DNA of 52,019 nucleotides from Bacillota bacterium (GTDB lineage: Bacteria; Bacillota; DTU025). Below are positions 8,751 through 21,100 of this stretch, one piece after another. Within the stretch, counting starts at the first letter, position 1. Each line of letters starts with the position of its first letter. A model generated the notes under the pieces. The model was not told where the DNA came from. It saw only the letters and a list, made by a program, of their open reading frames with translations, and did no database searches. The position numbers and the translations under genes are program-made. The stretch is taken from NCBI GenBank assembly GCA_028709305.1, contig JAQVXE010000006.1:1-52019 (forward strand), read 5' to 3'.

Positions 8751-8795
8751 GGCCGTGCCCGCCTTGGGCTGAGAGCAGCCCGGCTGCGCACGGCC
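8751..8795 (+). other. Intra-operon stem-loop
   Basis: GGCCGTGC (8751-8758) pairs with GCACGGCC (8788-8795), and GGGCT/AGCCC pair inside it. CCTTTT follows. The position between binding-protein and permease genes is typical of stems that keep the binding-protein mRNA more abundant by partial termination or 3'-end protection. Confidence 0.6.
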
Positions 8796-8867
8796 CCTTT
8801 TGGGTGCGCGACCGCATCTGATTCTAGGCGGACTATCGTGAGAAGATGACACTTTGGGGGAGTTACC

Positions 8868-9527
8868 GTGGTTCTCGACTTTTCCATTATTCCGGGCATC
8901 ATGCCTGCCTTGATGACCGGCGCTAAGATGACCATAGAGCTTGCGGCAATAGCAGTTGCCATCGGCCTTGTAATAGGTTCATTTGCTGGAATAGCGCGAG
9001 TCAGTGGGAATCGCGTGGTCAAGATTATTGCCGGCACATACGTAGATTTCATTCGGGGGACGCCTCTTTTGGTGCAGCTCTTTCTCGTCTATTTCGGGTT
9101 GCCCACGCTAATACATAGGCCTGTGCCAGCCTTCATGGCTGCCATAGTTGCCATGGGCATAAACAGCGGAGCCTACGTGGCCGAGATAGTGAGGGCAGGA
9201 ATACAGTCGATAGATAAGGGGCAGACGGAGGCGGCCAGGTCATTGGGGCTTACCAGCGCACAGACGATGAGATACATCATTTTTCCGCAGGCGTTTCGGA
9301 GGATTATCCCCCCGCTGGGCAACGAGTTCATTGCAATGCTGAAAGATTCGTCGCTCGTATCCGTAATTGCGCTCGAAGACCTTCTGCGAAAAGGACAGGT
9401 CGTCATCACCAGGACATTCAGGCCCTTTGAGGTTTACGCTGTAGTGGCCCTGATATACCTTGTGATGACATTGGCCATTTCCAAACTTGTGAGTTGGTCA
9501 GAAAGAAAACTGAGGACGGTTGGATAA
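8868..9527 (+). CDS. Amino-acid ABC transporter permease
   Basis: Inner-membrane permease of 219 residues in the His/Glu/Gln (HisM/GlnP) family. About five membrane segments are visible, beginning with [19 protein letters not shown]. The family hallmark [15 protein letters not shown] lies near residues 62-76, and the EAA loop that docks the ATPase is [20 protein letters not shown] (about 121-140). The start is GTG at 8868 with GGGGGAG upstream. The last 8 nt overlap the ATPase gene, so translation is coupled. It works as a homodimer, or with a second permease not seen here. Confidence 0.93.
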   Translation: MVLDFSIIPGIMPALMTGAKMTIELAAIAVAIGLVIGSFAGIARVSGNRVVKIIAGTYVDFIRGTPLLVQLFLVYFGLPTLIHRPVPAFMAAIVAMGINSGAYVAEIVRAGIQSIDKGQTEAARSLGLTSAQTMRYIIFPQAFRRIIPPLGNEFIAMLKDSSLVSVIALEDLLRKGQVVITRTFRPFEVYAVVALIYLVMTLAISKLVSWSERKLRTVG

Positions 9528-10251
9528 ATTGATTAGGACTTGCGGACTCAAGAAATCATTTGGACATAACGAGGTGCTGCACGGGATAGACGCAACAATC
9601 AATCCCCATGAAGTCGTGGTGGTTGTGGGACCGTCAGGTTCCGGCAAGAGCACTTTTCTACGCTGCCTCAACTTGCTGGAGAAGCCGACCGAAGGAGAGA
9701 TACACTTCAACGGCCAGCTGATAACTGCTCCAGGAGTTAATGTTAACGAGATCCGTCGGGAGATGGGGATGGTGTTTCAGGGTTTCAACCTCTTTCCACA
9801 CCTCACGGTGCTTGACAATGTTACGCTTGCCCCAAAGACTGTACGCCACATCCCGAGCTGCGAGGCTGACGAGATTGCCAGAGACTTGCTTCGGAAGGTG
9901 GGCATTGCAGACAAAGAGAGAGCCTACCCGCAGGAATTGTCAGGAGGGCAACAGCAGCGTGTAGCCATTGCCCGTGCCCTTGCCATGAAACCCATGGCCA
10001 TGCTTTTCGACGAACCCACGTCAGCACTGGACCCGGAGATGATAGGCGAGGTTCTGGACGTGATGAAAACCCTTGCCGGAGAGGGTATGACCATGGTCGT
10101 GGTCACCCATGAGATGGGTTTTGCCGCCGAAGTCGCTGATCGTGTTCTTTTCATGGATGACGGATTGATTGCGGAAGAAGGACCGCCTGCGCAGGTGCTT
10201 GGCAACCCGCAGAATCCGCGGACAAAGGCGTTCCTAGGAAAGGTATTGTAG
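9520..10251 (+). CDS. glnQ: Amino-acid ABC transporter ATP-binding protein (GlnQ type)
   Basis: Cytoplasmic ATPase of 243 residues that powers the transporter. Walker A is GPSGSGKS (about residues 34-41), the Q-loop is in [15 protein letters not shown], the signature is LSGGQQQR, Walker B is [12 protein letters not shown], and the switch His is in VVTHEMGF. Length and motifs are those of the polar amino-acid uptake family. The start is TTG at 9520, inside the end of the permease gene, with GAGG just upstream; TTG at 9529 is a possible alternative. It is the last gene of the three-gene operon. Confidence 0.93.
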   Translation: MDKLIRTCGLKKSFGHNEVLHGIDATINPHEVVVVVGPSGSGKSTFLRCLNLLEKPTEGEIHFNGQLITAPGVNVNEIRREMGMVFQGFNLFPHLTVLDNVTLAPKTVRHIPSCEADEIARDLLRKVGIADKERAYPQELSGGQQQRVAIARALAMKPMAMLFDEPTSALDPEMIGEVLDVMKTLAGEGMTMVVVTHEMGFAAEVADRVLFMDDGLIAEEGPPAQVLGNPQNPRTKAFLGKVL

Positions 10252-10285
10252 GCGCGCTTTGATCCTCCCAGGGTGTATTCGAAGA

Positions 10286-10358
10286 ATGGGCCATGCCACT
10301 TTCATCCTGATATCTAGGAAACTTCAGGAGGAAAAGGGGCGTGGCCCATAGAAGTTTC
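10286..10358 (+). other. Pseudoknot-like interleaved inverted repeats
   Basis: Stem 1 pairs 10286-10297 with 10338-10349 (12 bp, one G-U). Stem 2 pairs GAAACTTC 10318-10325 with GAAGTTTC 10351-10358 (8 bp). The arms interleave, giving an H-type pseudoknot topology with loops of 20, 12 and 1 nt. It lies between the glnQ-type gene and the broken lipoprotein gene. It may be a structured RNA leader, a pair of alternative hairpins, or the remnant of a small mobile repeat. Confidence 0.5.
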
Positions 10359-10399
10359 AATACGTACCCAAGTGATGGCATGGATGGGAGGTTAGCCAG

Positions 10400-11093
10400 A
10401 TGGGCAAAACGCGTTTCCTTTCGTTCATTAGCTTACTGGCTGCTATTTGCGTAATCTGCCTAACAGCTGCCGGATGCAGCATAGGCGACTACACGTATGT
10501 GGAACTTCCGGTGAGGGCCTCTTGGGAGCCGCCCTTGCTTCGCAAAGGTGTTGATTCGGAGTACGTGCTCACTTCCAGCCTGGGGAGGGGAGGCGAGCTA
10601 AGAGTGCAGCTAGATCTTGGTCCCCTGCCTCACGATCTTGAGCCCGAGTCTATTGCGCGAGCAATATTGAGGCTACCCTGCCAATCCTTTTCCTTGTGGC
10701 ACACAACCCCTTTCCAGTGCCAGACTTTCTCATGATGTAGGGTGGGAAATGAGGGATTTCGGCGGATACGTTTATCGCTCCCAATACATAGATACCGACG
10801 TCAAGCGTCTTACTTTCGATATCACGGAAGCGATAAGAGCGTGGGTTCCCGGCACTCCCAATATGGGCCTTAGGGTGAAGCAAAAACCTCCGATAAAACT
10901 AGATGGGCCCACATGGAGTGTTTTGAAAGGCCGAGACGAACGTCTGGAGAAGATTCTGAAGATGATGGACGGACGCCTGAAGAGCGCTACGAAGGATCGG
11001 CTCGAAACGATTGAACGGCCGATAGCTATAGTACGCATTAAGAAAGTAGAAGAGGCACCTCCCGAGTCTGACGACCTCTATCCAACTGACTGA
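10400..11093 (+). pseudogene. Frameshifted DNRLRE-domain lipoprotein
   Basis: The first part (10400-10735) encodes a lipoprotein signal with lipobox TAAGC and the beginning of a DNRLRE-type beta domain (SEYVLTSS, ARAILRL), then runs into a stop. The second part continues in the +1 frame, which is open from 10671 to the stop at 11093, and carries the rest of the domain (DVKRLTFDITEAIRAWVPG, NMGLRVK) and a charged tail. DNRLRE domains are normally continuous over about 160 residues, so one extra base between 10671 and 10733 splits the gene. The CCCCTTT run at 10707-10713 is the likeliest place. Either the gene is dead or the base is a sequencing error. The product would be a surface or periplasmic lipoprotein of unknown role. 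Confidence 0.65.
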
Positions 11094-11523
11094 GTCTCAT
11101 ACGCATATAAAGAGCGATGCCACTGTATCGTTTCCGCTTTTTTCTGTGCTATGGGCCGCCTGTGCCTTGATCCGCAAGTCCCTGTCCTCACTGCCCATCT
11201 ATACACCCAAACAGTCAGAATAATCGGCTAGCCTGGGCCTCGGCAACACCACGAAGCTGGAGGACATTGGCCACAACTACGACCCTCCAAGCAAGGCAGG
11301 CGCTCTCGCCTACCCGTGTCTGAGTCAAGCCCCAGTAGGTGGACTTAGCGAATACTTGTGTGCGAAATGTGAGGTTGCCCGGCCACATGGCCAGTTCAAT
11401 ACTGTCCTTGTGTACGGCTTAATTCAGCCCATCTGGCTGATTTCAACATTGACACAACGATATAAACTTACAGATAACTAAGTATATGCTTGCATCGTCC
11501 AAGATGGTGGAAGGTGTCGCAAA
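11094..11523. other. 430-bp stretch without a recognisable gene
   Basis: One frame is open for about 85 codons (roughly 11230-11483) with a CAKC motif, but it has no start codon or ribosome-binding site and no family I recognise. It may be the remnant of a lost gene. The last 75 bp hold the candidate promoter of the receiver protein. Confidence 0.5.
11449..11478 (+). promoter_or_regulatory. Possible promoter of receiver protein
   Basis: TTGACA at 11449-11454 is perfect. GATAAC at 11473-11478 follows after an 18-bp spacer and matches the -10 at four of six positions. It would give a leader of about 40 nt. Confidence 0.4.
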
Positions 11524-11868
11524 ATGCGGATTTTGATTGTGGATGACAGATGGGAAGTACGCGCAGGGTTAAGAGCCCTGCTTGAACAGGAACCGGATGT
11601 ATCAGTGGTGGATGAAGCGGTTGACCTTGACGGTCTTCTGGCTAAAACCACCAATACCCAGCCTGATGCGATTCTCCTTGACTGGGGCTTTGATACGATG
11701 TCCGGTAGCGAAACTCTTGGCCGTTTGCGGCCACTTTGCCCCCAGGCGCGGATAATCGTTCTCAGCGTTCGCCAGGAGGTTCGTGATCTGGCGTTTGAGT
11801 GTGGCGCTGATGGATTTGTGCTCAAAGGTGACCTAGCAGAGACGGTGCTTGCTGAAATCCGAGGCTGA
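11524..11868 (+). CDS. Receiver-only response regulator
   Basis: Protein of 114 residues consisting of a single REC domain. The acidic pair is Asp7-Asp8, the phosphoacceptor is Asp53 in AILLDWGF, the switch Ser is in IIVLSV, and the conserved Lys is Lys101 in VLKGD. Its sequence resembles the REC half of NarL/LuxR regulators, but the frame stops where a DNA-binding domain would begin, and no helix-turn-helix remnant is seen in the 240 bp that follow. It could pass phosphate on, act as a phosphate sink, or be a truncated regulator. The start is ATG at 11524 with GGTGGAAGG upstream. It is the gene before the giant protease and faces the same way; a kinase and LuxR regulator lie on the other side of that locus. 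Confidence 0.85.
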   Translation: MRILIVDDRWEVRAGLRALLEQEPDVSVVDEAVDLDGLLAKTTNTQPDAILLDWGFDTMSGSETLGRLRPLCPQARIIVLSVRQEVRDLAFECGADGFVLKGDLAETVLAEIRG

Positions 11869-12108
11869 TGTTTGGAGTAGATTCGTGTATCGGAGCTATT
11901 GATTGTCACTTGCGAACATGTTATTGACTTGAGTTTTTCGTCTGACAAGCGTGATTTCTTCGATGAGACCAGGGGGATCATGGCCTGTATGATTTCCCCA
12001 CTACAAGAAAGACGGGTTTTTGCTGATGGCCGCAGGAGCCCGCAATCGAGGTAGACAGGCAGCGGACGATTTTCTTGAGCAAAAACGAAAGAGGGGGAGT
12101 ACCTACAT

Positions 12109-15100
12109 ATGGTGAGAAGGCACTGGAGACTGTCTTACGTCATGACCCTGCTCTTTGTTGCGGCTGCTGTAGCCTGCTCCATCGGTGGACAGGCGTCAGT
12201 CAGTGCGCATACTTACGAGCTTGAGGGGGGATGGCAACCCGGACCGGAAGCCTATCACCCCAGCAGAGTGCTGGTAAGGTTTTCGGACTCCATCTTTGCC
12301 GAAGAGGCTACAGATTCCATAGGTGCCATGGGTTACTCTGTAAGCAATGTTGCGAGCTTTTCGCCTACTGCATATTTTGCGAACGGAGTAAGAATCGGCA
12401 TCGTGGAGATTCCGGAAGGCGAGAGTGTAGACAGGGCCATCGCAGAACTCGACGCCCTTCCTGGAATTGAGTATGCACAGAGGGACTACGTGTACTATCC
12501 AGACTACGTACCAGACCACATATTGGCCAACGACAAGTACTTCGATAGGATGTGGGGTCTCAACAATGAGATGCTGCCTCCTGAATACTGGGACCCCTAC
12601 ATGCAGGGTGAACCGGTGTACGATGCGGACATAGACGCGGCTGAGGCCTGGATGACCTTCACAGGATCCCCGGAGCTTGTAGTCGCTGTGATAGACAGCG
12701 GCACCTACATCTACCATCCAGACCTATTCGCCAACATCTGGGTCAATGAGGGAGAGATACCCGGGAACGGCATTGATGACGATGGAAACGGCTACATCGA
12801 TGACGTGTACGGTTGGGACTTCTTCAACAATGACAACACTGTCTTTGATCCAGAAGAAAGAGACCAATATGGGAGACTTGCAGACCAACACGGAACCCAC
12901 GTCTCCGGAACTATCGGCGCCGTATCCAACAACGATATCGGCGTCACGGGAATCAACTGGAACGTGCGGGTAATGCCCCTCAAGTTCATTGGGGGCGACG
13001 GAGGGTATGCATCCGACGCAATTCTGGCGTTGCAGTACGCAGCCGCCAATGGTGCGGTTGTAGCAAACATGAGCTGGGGCGGAGGCAGCTACGACCAGGC
13101 GCTGAAGGATGCCATAGAGGCATCAGGCATGCTCTGCATAGCTGCGGCTGGCAATGAGGGCGTGGATACCGACATATATCCGCACTATCCTTCCAGCTAC
13201 GATTCGCCGAACCTCATTTCTGTGGCTGCAAGCATGATGAATGATGAGCCTTGCGACTATAGCCATATGGGCAATTGGAGCACGAACTATGGCAGATCTA
13301 CTGTCGATCTGTTCGCTCCGGGCGGGTTCATCCTCTCGACGATCGCGCCGGATCCGCCTCCAGCTCCAGGGGAAGCCCCCGGGGAGGCTTATTCGTTCTA
13401 CTATGGCACGTCTATGGCGACGCCTCACGTTACTGGCGTAGCTGCGCTGCTGGCAGGCAAATACCCGCGTCTGCCTCTATATCCGGGAGCCTCCGGAAGC
13501 GTGGAGGGTTCGCCTAACGTCAGAGATATCATCCTGAATTCCGTTGACAAGAAAGCATCCTTCAGAAATGGATGTGTGACTGGCGGGCGTCTCAATGCCA
13601 ACAACGCGTTGAATTGGGAGATGGGCCCAATCATTACCTCGGCAGTGGCAGAGCCTGAGTATGGTCCGCCGCCTCTTGAGGTAGAGTTTGCAGCGTCGGC
13701 AATCGATCCTGCAAGCGAGATTGCGTCAGTATGGTGGGATTTCGGCGATGGAAGCCAGATCGTGGAGGACTACAACGCCACCCATACATACGAGGAACAG
13801 GGTGAATACACCGCCTCGTTCCACGCAGTGAATACAGTCGGTATAGAGAGTGTGGCAACAGTCGAAATCAGAGTCTACCTGCCGCCTACGATAGGCGTCA
13901 GCCCGACTTCGCTTGCCTCCACACTCAAATGGGGTGAAACCACGACTGAGCAGATCACAATAGCCAACACAGGCCTTGGTGATCTTCACTATAATATCGA
14001 CGTTGAGGTCGACTTGTTGGCGCCGGACGGAAAGCCGATGGGCTCAAGCGGGGCCTTCCTGCAGCCACTGGGGGCAGGTGGACCCGATCATTACGGTCTC
14101 TTCTGGATCGACAGTGATCACCCTAACGGACCGCTGTTCGATTGGCGAGACATCTCAAAGATCGGAACGAAGATCACACTTCGCGACGACAGAGACAAAA
14201 GAGTCGATCTGCCCTTTGCATTCCCATACTACGGAGAGACAAAGACGAGGGTGCGCATTGGCTCGAATGGATATCTCACTTTCGGCAACTACGGGAAAGT
14301 TCCTATGTATCATGAACTTCCCGATCCAGCAGATCCTAACGATGTGGTAGCCGTATTCTGGACTGACCTCAACCCAGAGCAGGGCGGCTACGTGTACTAC
14401 TACGAAGACGAGAACGAGTTCATAGTCCAGTACGATAGAGTAGCAAGACATAATTCACCTGAGCGGTACACGTTCCAGGTGATTCTGACACCGGACGGGA
14501 ACATAACCTTTAACTATCTGGAGATGGGCGATTCCCGTCTCGATGAGGCATCCATCGGAATCGAGAATTCCACAGGCACTGATGGGCTTGGAGTGGCCTA
14601 TAGACAGAATTATGTCCACGACAATCTCACAGTCAAGTTCATTCCTGTCTGGATCAACGTTGATCCAGTTGCAGGCGTAGTGAGCCCCGGGGATGCCCAG
14701 GATGTCAGCGTAACGCTTGAGGCAGGAAAGCTTCCTCAGGCTGACTGGCGGGCTAAGCTAATCATCAACAGCGACGATCCAGTAAATGCTGCTGTTAGTG
14801 TTGATACTGTTCTCGCAGTTGAATCGATGATTCCGCCTAGGATAACTTCGATCGAGGCGCAGCCTTGGGCGGGAGAACCACCTCTCGAGGTGCATTTCTC
14901 CGCCGAGGTTGTTGATGTTGACGGCGAGATCGTCGACATCGTATGGAATTTCGGAGACGGCAGCGACCCAGTATCAGGGATGCTGACGACGACTCACACC
15001 TATGAAATACAGGGCAACTACACAGCCACCCTCACTGTCACCGACGACGACATGCTCAGCAGTGAGGCGACGGTAAACATCATGGCCTCTCCAATACCTG

Positions 15101-18100
15101 ATATCGGCGTCGAGCCTTCCCGGTTCGTGGAAGTGGTTCGCGCGCATCGCACTCGCACCGATAAGCTGACTATTGTCAACAATGGCGGTGCTGACTTGAG
15201 TTTCACTGCCACAACAGCAACTACACAGCCGCCAACGTTCAAGTGGCTCTCGGTGAATCCCGCAAGCGGCACTGTGCCTGCTGGGGGAAGCATGGATATT
15301 GAGGTCAGGGTAGATCTGACCCCAATTGCCGAAGGCATGCTTGACGGGGTTGTCACGATCGAAAGCAACGACGTGTACAAGCCTTCGGTGACGGTACCCG
15401 TCCAGGTTGAGGTTATTCCCAACCAGCCTCCGACTATCACTGCGTGCGGAGTCAACCCTGGACGCGGACCTGTTGAGACCGTCTTCCAGTTCAGCGGAGC
15501 TGCATATGACGAGGACGGTTCAATAGCCGACATGTACTGGGAATTTGGTGATGGAACGCCTGCAGTGCATCAGGCAATCGCGACTCACACGTATGGAAGT
15601 GAAGGCACATATACTGCTAAGTTCCATGCTGCAGATAATGATGGCTACAAGACTACACAGACGGTTACTGTATACGTGCAGCAACCTCCCTCCGCAGGCT
15701 GGAACCCAAGCCAGATTGCTTTCAGGACGGCTAAAGGACAGTCTGTGTCGGAGAGTCTGACACTGAACAACGGAGGGCCCGGAGCGCTCGTGTTCGGTGT
15801 GGATGAGGTAATGGGTGCCTCACCCATGCTCGAACGTGTAGATGGAATAGGCTATATGGCAGATCCTTACGCCCTCACTACAGAGGGGATGTTCCGTGAG
15901 AACGTCCATGCAGCACGCTCTCAGTTCCTGCCTGATGCTGTGGGCGCAATTATCAAAAGTTGGATCTCCCCGCTGCCAATTGCAGTGACGTGGGGGCTTG
16001 GCGCCAACTACAATTCGGGCGAGCTCGTAATAGGCGATCCTTCCATGAAGGAAGACTTCGTGGTTACGAGCGAAGGTCGCGCTACCGGGAAGAGCTATCG
16101 AACTGACTGGGCCGGAGCCTGGGCTGCTGACATGGCCTTTGATGGCGAGTACATCTGGCAGGTCAACGTTGGCGGCGACAACGGCATATACAAGCTCAAC
16201 CCCGACACCGGAGAGGTAGTAGGCTTCATTAGGGATGGCGCGTGGACTCACACGGCACAGAGGGGCCTGGCATACGACGTCAACGATGATACCTTCTACG
16301 TAGGCGGATGGCTTGACCATCAGATCTACAAGATCAAGGGCGAAAGCTGGGACAATCCTGGCGAGGTGCTTGACCAGTGGGAGATGGTAGTGGGCATTGC
16401 GGGCCTTGCATACCACCCCACGGCGAACATTCTGGTGGTTACGGCCAATTCGAGGCCCGACATGATCTACTTCGTCGATCCGATCACGCATAACACCATC
16501 GCACAGCTTCCACACCCTGCAGGAAGGGAAAACTGGGGCGCCGGCTGCGAATTTGACCCTACCGGCAACCTGTGGGTCGCTTCCATGGGGAACAACATGG
16601 TCTACCTGATCGATACCGGGCTTGGCCCGATCGTAGATTGGCTCACGTGGAGGCCTGCAAGTGGCGTGGTGCCAGCGGGCGGATCTGTAGACATAACAGT
16701 GACAGCGGATACGTCGCGCCTCGGACCGGGCACCCATGACGGCAGGGTAACGATCTTCACCAATGATGTGGAATACCCGCTGATCACGGTCCCCGTCATT
16801 TTGGAAGTGGCGCACGCTCCTAAGATAACAGAAGCAACAGCAACTCCTGCCATTGGAGAACCCCCACTTGAAGTGGAGTTCCATGCAGCAGTTGAGGCTC
16901 CCGATACGCCGCTCGTAAGCTACGGATGGAATTTCGGCGACGGGACAAGCGCTGCCGGATTCGATGCAACGCATACGTATGCTGCAGCAGGCGTTTACAA
17001 TGCGGTATTTACCGTCACCGACCAGCTGGGCGGCACTGCCAGAGCAGAACTGGTGATCGATGTGCGTCCGCTTCCACGGGCCACACTCGATCCAACTGAG
17101 ATCGAGTTCACGCTCTCGCCTGTCAGCACTGCCACGCGCACTCTGACGCTTGGAAATGTGCAGGGCAATGCGGACTTGAACTTCGAAGTGAAGCCCAGAA
17201 GAGGAAATGTTCCGACAGTAGCGTTGCCCAAACGCACCGGCATGCCGGCTGAGCCGTACGCCAAGACGGCGATCGGGCTCTACGAGCCGCTCGATCCTGA
17301 GATCGTCAGGATGCTTGATGAAGCTCTGCAGCTTGACGCCGTGGGCGGCGGCATCCTGTCGTGGCCTGTGCCTAGCGTCGTTGAATACGCGTGGGGACTC
17401 GGGTTCGATGAATCGAACCTTTGGATAGGAGATCCATTCAGCAACACTGCCCATGTGGTGACACCGGAAGGTGTTCATACCTTGACCAGGTTTGGGACTC
17501 CATGGTCAGCGGATTGGGCTGCTGACTTGGCGTATGACGAGAACCACAACCTGATGTGGCAGGTAAATGTGGGCGGAGACAACGGAATCTACGGCATGAA
17601 TCTGACCACAGGCGAAGTTGAGGCGGTCATTGCAGACGGCGCCTGGACAGGAGTCGATCAGCGTGGCCTTGCTTACAACAACGCCAACGACACCTTCTAC
17701 ATCGGCGGATGGAATCAGGACATCATCTACCACATCAAGGGCCTAAGCTGGGATAACCCCGGTGAAATCCTTGAGCAGTGGTCATTCCCAGTTGCCATCG
17801 CCGGGCTTGCTTGGCACCCCAGCGGAGTGCTGTGGGTAGCCAACAATGGAGCGCCTGACATGATATACGCACTGGATACAGAGACACACGCAGTGATCTG
17901 CCAGTTCCAGCATCCAGGCAGACTCGACTACAGCGGAGCGGGTCTTGCGCTTCATGAGGACGGCAACCTGTGGGTGACTTCGCAGAAGGAAAAGAGGATA
18001 TATCTAGTCGATACTGGCATGCCTACGGTACCGGGCGTCAATGTCAGTCCCGCACGGGGTGTGGTCCCCATGGGCGGTACAACTGAACTGGAGATCGCTT

Positions 18101-21100
18101 TCGACGGGTCGAAGATGGGCGCGCCGGGCGAAGATGTGCGGGTGCACGTGGAGGTCGCAACTGACGATCCAGCGAGTCCCTCGCTCTACGCTAACGTCGT
18201 TGTTCATCTGGAGGATGGGCCTTCGATTGACGAAGTTACTGCATCTCCAACGATAGGCGATCCTCCTCTCACAGTGACCTTCGATGCTACTGTGAGCCCC
18301 GGGGCAAAACCCATAGCTGATATATGGTGGGATTTCGGAGACGGGTCAGATCCAGTGCACGATGCCCATGCTGAGCACATATATGATGAACTCGGCGTGT
18401 ACAACGCGTGCGTGCACGTTGTCGACGAGGTGGGGCTCGAGGTCACGGCCGAAGTGGCCATCACTGTACAGTGGCTGCCTAAGCTGGAGGTAGAGCCGGG
18501 TTCGTTTGACAAGATAATCGATGCTGGCAGCGTAGATCAGGATAACCTCAGAGTGAGCAATCCAGGCACAGGGCCTATGAACTTCCAGATAAGCACGGCC
18601 CCCAGCTTCGCTCAGAGCCCTGAATGGAAGCAGTATGCTGCTTCTGAGAAGGTGAAGGGCGACTTTGAGGCAGAACCGCGCGGATTCGCCGGCGCAGGAG
18701 CGGGCGGACCCGACAAGTTCGGATATGTCTGGATGGACAGCAATCAGGCCAACGGACCCCAGTTCGACTGGTCTGACATCAGCGAGCTTGGCACGCGCGT
18801 ACCGCTGTTTGACGAATCAGGAGTGACGGTGCGTCTTCCGTTCGAGTTCCCGTTCTACGGCGAATTCCATAGATTCATCGGAATCGCCTCAAACGGATAT
18901 CTCTCGTTCGACCAGGGTGCCCTCAAGAGGTTCCCTGAGAACAGCCCGATCCCGAACGCAGATGATCCCAACTACCTGATGGCAGCCTTCTGGGACGACC
19001 TGGATCCCAGTGCAGGCGGTGGCGTGTACTACTACCATGATGAGTCGAGCGATCGCTTCATCGTCCAGTACAACAACGTGCCGCAGTGGGGTTCAGACTC
19101 GGTCTACACATTCCAGATAGTTCTGGAGCCCGACGGCACAATAACGTATCAGTACCTGTCTATGATTGGCGATGTTACATCCGCCACCATAGGCATTGAG
19201 AACGGAACAGGTGAAGACGGCCTGCAGGTGGTCTACAATGCCCCCTACATCGAGGACGGGCTCGCTGTAGCCTTCTCGCCTGTAGGATCAGTGCTTGAAG
19301 TCAACCCCGAATCCGGACTGCTGATTGGCGGCGCAAGCCAGGATGCGGTCGTAACATTCGGTTCGGCAAGGGCGACTCCGGGCACATACTCACTCTACCT
19401 GTACGTAACAGCTGATGACCCATTCCGTCCGTTTGCGGCGATCCCAGTACGGCTCAAACTCAACCTGCCTCCTGAGGCAAGCGTTAGCGCGCCGGCGGCA
19501 GGAGTTGAATGGCACGGAGAATCCGAGATCATCTGGACGGGTTCCGACCCTGACGATGAGGCTGATTCTCTCTCGGTCGATCTGTACTGGACTCGCGACG
19601 GCGAGAATTGGAACGAGATCGCTACGGGTGTAGAGAACACCGGCTCCTACCTGTGGAACACCAACAACGTGGGTGCCGGCGGCGACACCTTCCAGGTGCG
19701 CGTCGTGGTTCGCGATCCGGCCGGAGCGCGTGCTGAGTACGTAACGGACATGTTCACGATTGTGAATCTTGCTCCAGTTGCGTCATTCAGCTTCGAGCCG
19801 GCAGAACCAACAATCGAGAGCGTTATCAAGTTCACTGATGAGTCTGCTGACGATGGCACTATCGTAGCATGGCATTGGGAGTTCGGAGACGGAGCGGAAA
19901 GCGATGAGCAGAACCCAGAACACAAGTATGACTCTAAGGGTTCGTACATGGTGAAGCTCGCAGTTACCGACAACGGCGGGTTGACTGGAACAACGGAGCT
20001 GCCTGTGGAGGTAGTCAACTCTGCTCCTGTAGTCAAGCTGATGGTTCCTGAAGCTGACTCTGTGTGGACAGCTAATCAGATAATGAATATCGAATACGAG
20101 GCATCAGACGTCGACGGCGACGAACTTGCAATCACCCTGGAATACGACTGCATCGGAGACGACTTCGGCTGGGGCACGATCGCAGTGGATCAGCCGAATA
20201 CAGGAACCTATGCATGGGATCTGTCGAGGGTGAAGGAGAGCGGACGCTACGTTGTAAGGGTCATAGCGACAGACGTCGATGGCGCAAGCGTTGAGGCCAC
20301 AAGCGGCGAGTTCACGATCGCGTTGAACACAGCGCCAATTGCGGCGTTCAGCGTCAGCCCATCCCCTGCTACCAAGCGGGACGTAGTCAAGTTCACAGAC
20401 GAGTCTACAGATGACGGTCGGATTGTGGCATGGCACTGGGAGTTCGGAGATGGCGCAGAAAGCGACGAGCAGCATCCCGAGCACCAGTACGCAGCAAAGG
20501 GCGTCTTCACTGTAAGGCTTACGGTTACTGACGATGGAGGGCTCTCTGCAACTGGTGAGCAGATGGTGGAGATAGTGAACACGGCCCCTGAAGCTGAGGT
20601 GATTGCACCTGTAGCAGGATCGATGTTCACTTCCGGCAAGCCGATCATGATCGAGTACGAGGCTACAGATGCAGATGAAGATGAACTTGAGATCACATTC
20701 GAGTATCGTTTCCTTGGCGACAGTCTCGGGTGGAAGGTCATAGCTGAGGATCAGGCAAACACCGGGAAGTACGCGTGGGACGCCTCCAAACTGGAGAAGG
20801 GCGGCGCGTACCAGATTCGTGTCACGGCCTGCGATCCTGACGGAGACGTCGGACAGGGAACAAGTGATGAGTTCATCGTAGTGATGCTCTCGAAGACGAT
20901 TATTGCAGCGCCGAATCCCGCTTCAGACGAAGTAGTGTTCTACTACAACATCGCAACAGATGGGACCCTGTACGTATATGACATATCTGGAAGACTGGTG
21001 CACAGCATGGAGCTGTCAAGCGCCGATACTGCGTGCCAGTGGAACCTCATGTCAGGCGGCAGACCTGTCGCAAACGGCATCTACCTCTATGTGGTAGTGT

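Noticed and set aside
10749-11093. A separate 114-residue gene starting at ATG 10749
   Set aside because: It has no ribosome-binding site and completes the DNRLRE domain begun in the other frame, so it is part of a frameshifted gene.
15820-17478. A 552-codon open frame on the minus strand inside the giant protease gene
   Set aside because: It mirrors the repetitive GC-biased coding strand, has no ribosome-binding site, and its translation shows no recognisable domain.
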